Source: an uncultured Ruminococcus sp. (lineage in GTDB: Bacteria > Bacillota > Clostridia > Oscillospirales > Ruminococcaceae). From it: 5,039 nucleotides of DNA. Both the position numbers and the translations under genes were made by a program. This document shows, piece by piece, positions 4,908-5,039 of this stretch. The DNA lies in NCBI GenBank assembly GCA_937910385.1, contig CALEPT010000248.1, positions 1 through 5,039 on the forward strand, given 5' to 3'. Numbering within the stretch: position 1 is the first letter of the stretch; the number at the start of each line of letters is the position of its first letter. The notes beneath the pieces were generated by a model. The model ran no database searches. It was given only the letters and a program-made list of their open reading frames with translations, and was not told where the DNA came from.

Positions 4908-5039
4908 ATTTCACCACCCTGTACCCAAGTCCTCTGATCGTCACTATCTTGAAATCGGTGTTTTTCTTGAAACGCTCACGCAGACGGCTTATGTGAACAT
5001 CGAGGGTATGTGAATCGGCTACATCATCAAATCCCCATA
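4897..5039 (-). CDS. OmpR/PhoB-family response regulator, C-terminal part
   Basis: Only the last 46 codons are in the window; the gene continues beyond position 5039. They encode the end of a winged-helix DNA-binding domain: the recognition-helix region (TLDVHISRLRERFKK) and the wing ending IVTIRGLGYRVV, the standard ending of OmpR/PhoB regulators. The stop (4899-4897) lies inside the kinase gene, whose ATG is at 4907, giving an 11-base overlap and translational coupling. The receiver domain and its phospho-aspartate are not visible. The operon promoter must lie upstream, outside the window. Confidence 0.93.
   Translation of the reverse strand, partial: WGFDDVADSHTLDVHISRLRERFKKNTDFKIVTIRGLGYRVVKYEA

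Noticed and set aside
4348..5013. Plus-strand frames at 4348-4542 and 4732-5013
   Set aside because: Both are antisense shadows of the histidine kinase and response regulator, which have complete family motifs.

Overview
The window looks like chromosomal DNA of a low-to-mid GC Firmicute, most likely a gut Clostridia of the Ruminococcus/Oscillospiraceae type. This rests on AGGAGG-type ribosome sites, consensus TTGACA/TATAAT promoters, AT-rich spacers and the gene families present. The genus is an inference and was not tested by any search.

Layout, left to right. Positions 1-42 hold the last codons of a plus-strand ABC exporter. A long bidirectional hairpin terminator (71-116) separates it from a convergent minus-strand unit: a TetR-family regulator (1215-1760) followed by an alpha/beta-hydrolase esterase (127-996). 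The esterase is broken. Its native start is at 1210, four bases after the tetR stop. A 99-bp MITE-like element (1057-1155, perfect 16-bp terminal inverted repeats, TTAT target duplication) sits inside the codons of its N-terminal membrane anchor. Removing the element and one TTAT copy restores a continuous 326-codon reading frame.

The 1761-2029 spacer is a dense divergent control region. It has two near-consensus sigma-A promoters, each overlapped by a copy of the same 27-bp element, with a 12-bp perfect inverted repeat midway between them. The TetR protein is the obvious candidate to repress both directions. The rightward promoter drives a two-gene operon. Its first gene (2030-2479) encodes a leaderless protein with four exact 13-residue calcium-loop repeats. 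Its second (2494-2952) encodes a bacterioferritin-like four-helix protein that aligns end to end with E. coli Bfr but appears to lack most ferroxidase ligands and the haem methionine. A hairpin at 2971-3002 ends this operon.

The right part is a minus-strand operon with tightly coupled starts: an OmpR-type response regulator (C-terminus only), a short-loop sensor histidine kinase (11-nt overlap), a remnant of an M50 site-2 protease (TAATG junction), and a CmpB-like membrane protein split by a one-base frameshift. The last two genes each carry an apparent one-base deletion. This means either decay of the operon's tail or sequencing error. The strongest points are the MITE-disrupted esterase, the shared-operator divergent region, and the unusual pairing of a calcium-repeat protein with a ferritin-like protein that appears to have lost its active site.
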